Assembly (NCBI RefSeq): GCF_029909975.1
Contig: NZ_CP094516.1
Coordinates: 6,798,501 to 6,862,500 of the forward strand
DNA from: Bradyrhizobium sp. ISRA430
GTDB taxonomy: Bacteria > Pseudomonadota > Alphaproteobacteria > Rhizobiales > Xanthobacteraceae
Direction of reading: 5' to 3'
Length of the DNA: 64,000 bases
The position numbers and the translations under genes are program-made. Under the pieces are notes generated by a model. It saw only the letters and a program-made list of their open reading frames with translations. It was not told where the DNA came from and did no database searches. Below, one piece after another: positions 59,479-64,000 of this stretch; within the stretch, counting starts at the first letter, position 1; every line of letters begins with the position of its first letter.

Positions 59479-59841
59479 ATGCGGCTTAAGACAGGTTTGG
59501 TGAATCAAGAGCGGCGAATGAGCCGGGTTTGCAATACGCATCGCTGTGCAGCCGCTCTCGCTGTGATCGTGATCGCGATCGCAGCCACGTGGTGCGCAGG
59601 ACACGCTCGTGCGCGAGATCGGCGGGCCGAGCAAGTTTTGACGTCGTGCAGACCAGACGTGATGCGCTTCTGTGACCGCTTTACAGGGCGTGGCGATGTG
59701 GACGTAGCCATGTTTTGTCTTAGGGACAATTTCAAGAACTTGCGCGGCGAATGCCGCCGCATGATGCCAACCGCGGCGGAGAGAAGCGACGGACCGAGAC
59801 GACGTCTCAACAGGCTTCCGGTCGTCCTCCATCGAGAGTGA
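59479..59841 (+). CDS. Small secreted cysteine-rich protein
   Basis: 120 residues (or 107 from ATG 59518). A hydrophobic segment (AALAVIVIAIAATWCAG) looks like a signal peptide. The mature part has the pattern C-RPDVMRFCDRFTGRGDVD, then MFCLRDNFKNLRGECRRM, similar to the short cysteine-rich repeats of exported rhizobial proteins. GAAGG precedes the ATG. No specific function known. Confidence 0.55.
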   Translation: MRLKTGLVNQERRMSRVCNTHRCAAALAVIVIAIAATWCAGHARARDRRAEQVLTSCRPDVMRFCDRFTGRGDVDVAMFCLRDNFKNLRGECRRMMPTAAERSDGPRRRLNRLPVVLHRE

Positions 59842-60424
59842 GGCGTCCGAGCGGCAGTTGCAGAAATCGAGCGACAGTGAGGTGTTCAGACCGACGGGCG
59901 CCGAAGTTTGACCAGCTTGGTGGCCGAAAGTCGATTGGGCTGGAAGTATCAGCCAGCCGAGCCGCAGTTCATCTATCAGGGGGGCTGAGCTCCGTGAATC
60001 GATTGGCCTCGATCACCGATCGACAGTGCGCCCACGCGTGTTACGAGGCTGTAATGCGCTCTGAACGTCGATTTCGTACTGCAGCAGTTGCGCTCTATTC
60101 AGCGCTGCAGCCATTCGCCGACTTTGAGGCCGTCGTGAGATTGCCATCGGCTCGCTGTAACTGGTCGGGAGGACAATCTGCGTAAACTGTGGTGGTTACG
60201 GCCGGACATATGCAGGAATCCGTGCTGCCCATCAATCTATAGCGTTGTGGTCGGCAACCAAGTATTTTCCGGCAGGTGGCTAACTCGGCTATATCTGGCA
60301 AAGATCGCCGGAATGTTAGCGTTGGAGGTGTGTTCGATCGCGGTCTTCCTCAGATTTCTCAGCTGGGGATTAGCTTGGTCTCGACTGCCGGGCTCAAGCT
60401 ACCGATAGAGCTAGGAAACCTCCG

Positions 60425-60727
60425 TTAGCCGTCCATCAACTTCCCGAAGGAACCGCTCGATGCCATTGCGGCGTTCTCGATGGGCGCTTCAGGGGGGTCG
60501 CTTCGCCCGATCGTGGTGCTCTTGGTCGAATACACTTTAGGGCTCAAGGTCAAAGGAAACGCCGTCGACAAGAGCCGTTCAAAGGCAGAAAGCTGTTCAA
60601 GCAGACGCTTCTCAACGGCCTTGCGCTCCGCGCCAGGTAGGTCCCTTCTAAGTAATCGACGGCAGCGCCAGATTTCACTCCGCAGCCATCTGATCTCACT
60701 TAATGTATCATCAATTGAAGTCATCAC
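60425..60727 (-). CDS. Hypothetical helical protein
   Basis: 100 residues, MMTSIDDTLSEIRWLRSEIW start; the first 60 residues are predicted helical and charged. No family or Shine-Dalgarno of note. It is the most protein-like frame in a sparse 3-kb region. Confidence 0.35.
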   Translation of the reverse strand: MMTSIDDTLSEIRWLRSEIWRCRRLLRRDLPGAERKAVEKRLLEQLSAFERLLSTAFPLTLSPKVYSTKSTTIGRSDPPEAPIENAAMASSGSFGKLMDG

Positions 60728-61991
60728 AGATGTAGTTCACTTCGTCCCTGGAGTATCAAGCATGGCGATCGTCATCGAGCAGCCATTCCTTCGCTCCGCA
60801 TTCCTGCTGAATAATTGCATCCGAGGACTTGCGACTTCCCGCCCGTTCTTTCGGCGAGTCGTTCGATGTATGCAACTCAACCCTTATCATCAATATCACC
60901 CTACACCGCGCGTGTGACGAGAAATCGCGGTAGATCCTCGCGTTTTCACGGCGCTGCGATCGTGTGCCTTGCACAATTCCTGCGCTCCACAGGATTGATT
61001 GGTGCGCGAACAAAAACCGAGAACCGGAGAGCGGTTAAATCCATGTCCGGACACGCAGACGGCTCAAGCAGGACGCTCAACGCATATCCCCATGCTCGAT
61101 GGCAGTGGAATTGCAAGCGTTTGACGGTTTTGTTGCCTGTTCAGGCGCTGGACCTGACTTGGGCCACAGCTCGCGACTCGAAACGTAGCGATGTCGAGCT
61201 CTAGCGGCCCAAGCGGCGGAAAGCGGTGGCGGCTTCATGCAATCGCCTCCTCTCTGATCCTGATCAGTCCCGCGCTGCTACCGGGCATTCGCAATCGCTT
61301 ACCCAAAAAATAATTTATAGGCGAGGTGGACCTCATCAACGACATGGGAAAGCCATGGGGGCGATTGTTTGAGGAAGGCGAGCCAGCCTGACTGCGATCC
61401 CCGGCACGCGCTACCCAATCGCCGGGATTGGGATCTTGGCAATCCGACGCAAATGTCGGCTAGACGCAGCGTCGCGCCAAATGAGCATTCCACGGACAAT
61501 CATTGCTATCGACATCCTCTGTGCACACTCGGCCTCAGAAGACCGATTTAATGGCTTGAATCTCACGCTGCGACAGGTTGTAGGCTTGCTGATGAGTAAA
61601 AGATAAAGGCCCGCTTGGCAGGCGTTGATGGCGCGTCGCAAATGGAGATCGAGGGGGGTGGCCTGCTGATTGCCACTTTTTTCGCTTGCGGGCGATGGCC
61701 AGGAAAGCCATTTGCATCGTCGGCACGGGGCGCCGGGCCAGCCATTGTCAAGTACACTGACCAGTTGGAGCCGCGAGATGGCATGGATGATGGAATGATA
61801 CAGGCAGCAGAATATGGCTGACCCCACCTGTAATCGGGTTTTTAGCGGTCCAGCGAAAGCGCGCTGGGTGAACAGCCCGCGCTCGCAAGCAAGTACTCCA
61901 ACGGAATAGACGGTTCATTATCTGGCCAGAGGCGATGACCGGCAGCACTGATGGCCGCACAGAGCGCTGCGGTGAAAGCTCGGAAGGTTTT
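60728..61991. other. Gene-poor stretch
   Basis: About 1.3 kb with only short overlapping frames in both directions; probably eroded coding sequence. Nothing recognised. Confidence 0.4.
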
Positions 61992-62288
61992 ATGTCCTTT
62001 CAAACCAGCCTCACGAGGGCGCCAGGCGAAATCGATCGCGCCAGCGACATCGTTGAATTCTCAACAGTGGTGGTCACGCGCGACAAGCAACTGCGCAACG
62101 TCGATCATTCGGTGTTCCAGCAAAAGGCGGCGGTTGAGTTTCAATCTAGATTTCTGCCGAGGTTCGAGGAAAGCATCCGCGCCGGAAGATCGTGGGGCTA
62201 CGCCACGACATGCAACGCGTTGAGTCGAAAGGCTGGACGCCGGCCGGGACGTTTGCGAGAGAATAGCTTCTCGTGTGTCGCAACTTGA
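61992..62288 (+). CDS. Possible small protein of unknown function
   Basis: 98 residues starting MSFQTSLTRAPGEIDRASD with GGAAGG five bases upstream. Soluble, basic C-terminus. No family recognised; could be a relic. Confidence 0.3.
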   Translation: MSFQTSLTRAPGEIDRASDIVEFSTVVVTRDKQLRNVDHSVFQQKAAVEFQSRFLPRFEESIRAGRSWGYATTCNALSRKAGRRPGRLRENSFSCVAT

Positions 62289-62600
62289 CGACGTTCTGAT
62301 TGGGAAGGTCGGAATTAAGGCCTTTCCATATTTGCAGCATCATTCGGTCGGCACTCCAAAAGAGCGGAATGCCGCTGTGGAGCTATCAGAATCGCGCAAC
62401 TCACGCTTTCTGAAGCCGTACGCCTGTGCTGAGGAGAAGCGGTCTGAGCTGTGAGGTAACCGACCAAATAAATCTCTCGATAGCAGCTTTCAACGGGCAT
62501 GAAGCTGCAGTGTCGAAGATGACTATCCTTCGCAGCGACACTCTCGCGATGTGGCGGCCAAAAATTACAGAACTGAACAAAAAGTCAGAAGGACTATGTC

Positions 62601-62846
62601 TTGAGCCAGGCGGAGAATGACGTCGTCGAGCACATGCTCTCGTCATTGACGACCAGCTTGTTGCAGAATCGTATCGCGCCCTCTGACGAGCAGGTGATGC
62701 ATCATTTTGGGTTAGCCTGCGAGAGAGCGGGACTGATCGCGACGGAGGAGATAGCAATACGAATATTGAAACGTGTTTCACGCGAGATCAACGAGGCGCA
62801 GTCGATGCTCGAGTTCATTGGTCGCGGTGCAGATCAACTACATTGA
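62601..62846 (+). CDS. Possible small helical protein
   Basis: 81 residues starting with TTG (MSQAENDVVEHMLSSL) after AGAAGGA at a normal distance; helical, with LACERAGLIATEEIAIRILK. Unknown function. Confidence 0.4.
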   Translation: MSQAENDVVEHMLSSLTTSLLQNRIAPSDEQVMHHFGLACERAGLIATEEIAIRILKRVSREINEAQSMLEFIGRGADQLH

Positions 62847-63331
62847 GGTCGACATACAGAAACTCTGTGTCGCACCAGTGCGGATGCGGCTGTTCGATCA
62901 TTCAGTCGAACGCGTAAGGATTAAGTGCCGCCTCATCAGCGCTTGCCCGTCGAGATCTGCGACGGTGAGAGCCGAGGGGGAGGGCCGGTCTTCGTGGCGG
63001 ATGTCAAAATGGCTGAGAACTCGTCATCGGAGAAATTTAGCGAACCCGTGTTAACGTCGGGTGCGCGCCTTCTCGTAGATAAGGCCGAGCGGCGTTAGGC
63101 GCGATGGGCTGTACACTTTTTAGCTCAGCTATTTACATGAGCGCTTGAACGCAGGGGGAAGTGAGGCCGCCTCGCCGCAAGCGACAGCAAAGTTGCCGGC
63201 CTAAGCGTCCCGCTGCCGGCGTGCCGGCACCCGGCACCAGTCGGCCCAGCTCGAAGTGATTCGTCTGCGGAGCGCTGAGCCTAAGATTGAGAAATTGATT
63301 GGGGCCGTCCAGTTTCGTCGCTCCGCGGTCC
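62847..63331. other. Intergenic region before the tts box
   Basis: About 480 bases; no gene or repeat supported. Confidence 0.4.
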
Positions 63332-63361
63332 GTCAGCTTATCGACAGCTGGCTCTCCTATC
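63332..63361 (+). promoter_or_regulatory. tts box (TtsI site) of the LRR effector
   Basis: Begins GTCAGCTTATCGACAGCT, one mismatch in 18 to the tts core, followed by GGCTC and TCCTAT. It lies about 285 bases before the effector start. Confidence 0.85.
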
Positions 63362-63645
63362 ACCGATACTCGCTGGCAGGCCCGGCTCAACGGGCGCAGA
63401 TCTGGCAGGGGACACCGGGATAGACTCCAATATCAACCGATCCACCAGCGAGACTTCGCCTGGATTCGCTGCACCGTCTGAAGTTACTCGGTAGCACTCG
63501 CAGCAGCGTATTCGCGCCAGCCGTGCGTGACGGCCCCGCTGTGTCACCTCATTGCAGTTAGCGGGTGGAGCGTCATCCATGGTGGGGGATTACCGGTTCC
63601 GCCCCGGCGCGTTCGCTTCATTTTGCTAAGGAAGAGACGACATCG

Positions 63646-64000
63646 ATGAATACAGAACAGCTCGGCACTGGTACGCCTTCCGCAACTTCCGATTCGGAAA
63701 GCTCCGAACCGGGCTCTCCGGCCGTATCGCGTGGGGAGAGGCCTTGACGGACGTGCAGGCGTCCGCTGCCGAGGCGGCTGCCTCGCAGGACGAGGTGTTG
63801 ACGGACTGGGCTGCCGAAGACGGGCAGGGGCAACATGAGGATCGGCAACAGGCGGTAAGTCGAACGAGGGCTTGGCGGGGCACGGGCGATCTCAATGAGC
63901 CGCTAGATCTGTCGTCTCTGTCCTTGACCGCCTTGTCGGCGTCCATTCTGGTCGGGTTGCGACGCCTGAATGTCGACGACAATCAGCTCAACAGCCTGCC
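63646..64000 (+). CDS. 5' part of a NopM-like leucine-rich-repeat effector, apparent frameshift
   Basis: GGAAGAGA precedes ATG 63646; residues MNTEQLGTGTPSATSDSESS are Ser/Thr-rich like an effector N-terminus. This frame stops at 63747. In another frame, open from upstream to the window end, the sequence continues LTDVQASAAEAAASQDEV and then EPLDLSSLSLTALSASIL, RRLNVDDNQLNSLP, the leucine-rich repeat found in NopM/IpaH E3 ligase effectors. A one-base shift near 63735 would join them; a TTG start at 63744 is the other reading. The ligase domain lies beyond the window. Confidence 0.55.

Noticed and set aside
61411..61827. 138-residue minus-strand frame
   Set aside because: Checked as a possible transposase or effector; overlapping frames look equally protein-like, no motif decides.

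Overview
The window comes from a symbiosis island of a nodulating alpha-proteobacterium, almost certainly Bradyrhizobium. The evidence is a nif cluster in Bradyrhizobium style (nifDKENX, iscA-nifUS, nifB-frxA-nifZ, nifHQ, nifW, fixBCX, no fixA next to an intact fixB), an uptake-hydrogenase hup/hyp block, type III effector genes with TtsI-type boxes, and long gene-poor stretches full of gene relics. The species cannot be fixed from this sequence alone.

Layout. 1-8.5 kb: hydrogenase maturation operon (hupG-like, hupH, hupK, hypABFCDE), tightly overlapped. 8.9-10.1 kb: alanine dehydrogenase with a strong terminator. 10.7-16.1 kb: a ferredoxin behind a NifA-type promoter, then sufBCDS. 16.4-24.2 kb: nifDKENX and small nif genes, ending with ferredoxin fdxB. 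25.1-26.0 kb: effector nopP with a tts box. 26.5-36.5 kb: Rieske protein, an unknown minus-strand gene, iscA-nifU-nifS-nifT-SIR2-like, nifB-frxA, two nifZ-type genes, small nif-associated genes, a DegT-family protein lacking the PLP lysine, and a second Rieske protein. 36.5-39.5 kb: sparse; a 2Fe-2S ferredoxin and an OmpW porin with a FixK-type box. 39.9-45 kb: an ArsC-like nitrogenase-associated gene and a 52-residue gene divergent from nifHQ, then nifV, a cysE relic and nifW. 45-48.7 kb: sigma54-type promoter, fixA relic, fixBCX. 49-58.8 kb: ahpCD, a large NopD-type SUMO-protease effector, remnants of a molybdate transport locus, and a dihaem cytochrome c peroxidase. 58.8-63.3 kb: mostly gene-poor. 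63.3-64 kb: tts box and the 5' part of a leucine-rich-repeat effector, cut by the window edge.

How it works together. NifA sites (TGT-N10-ACA) plus sigma54 -24/-12 promoters lie before the ferredoxin/suf block, nifD, iscA-nifUS, nifB and nifH. Sigma54-type promoters without a well-placed exact NifA site lie before the fix genes, ahpC, the mod relic and the peroxidase. Nitrogenase structural genes, cofactor synthesis (nifB, E, N, Q, V, S), Fe-S supply (iscA, nifU, suf), electron supply (fixBCX, ferredoxins) and peroxide defence therefore look like one microaerobic programme, with TtsI-controlled effectors interleaved. Decay is visible at fixA, cysE, modA/modB, modC and possibly hupG and hupI/J. 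Starts are chosen from Shine-Dalgarno position and family length. All functional calls come from reading motifs; no database search was run.
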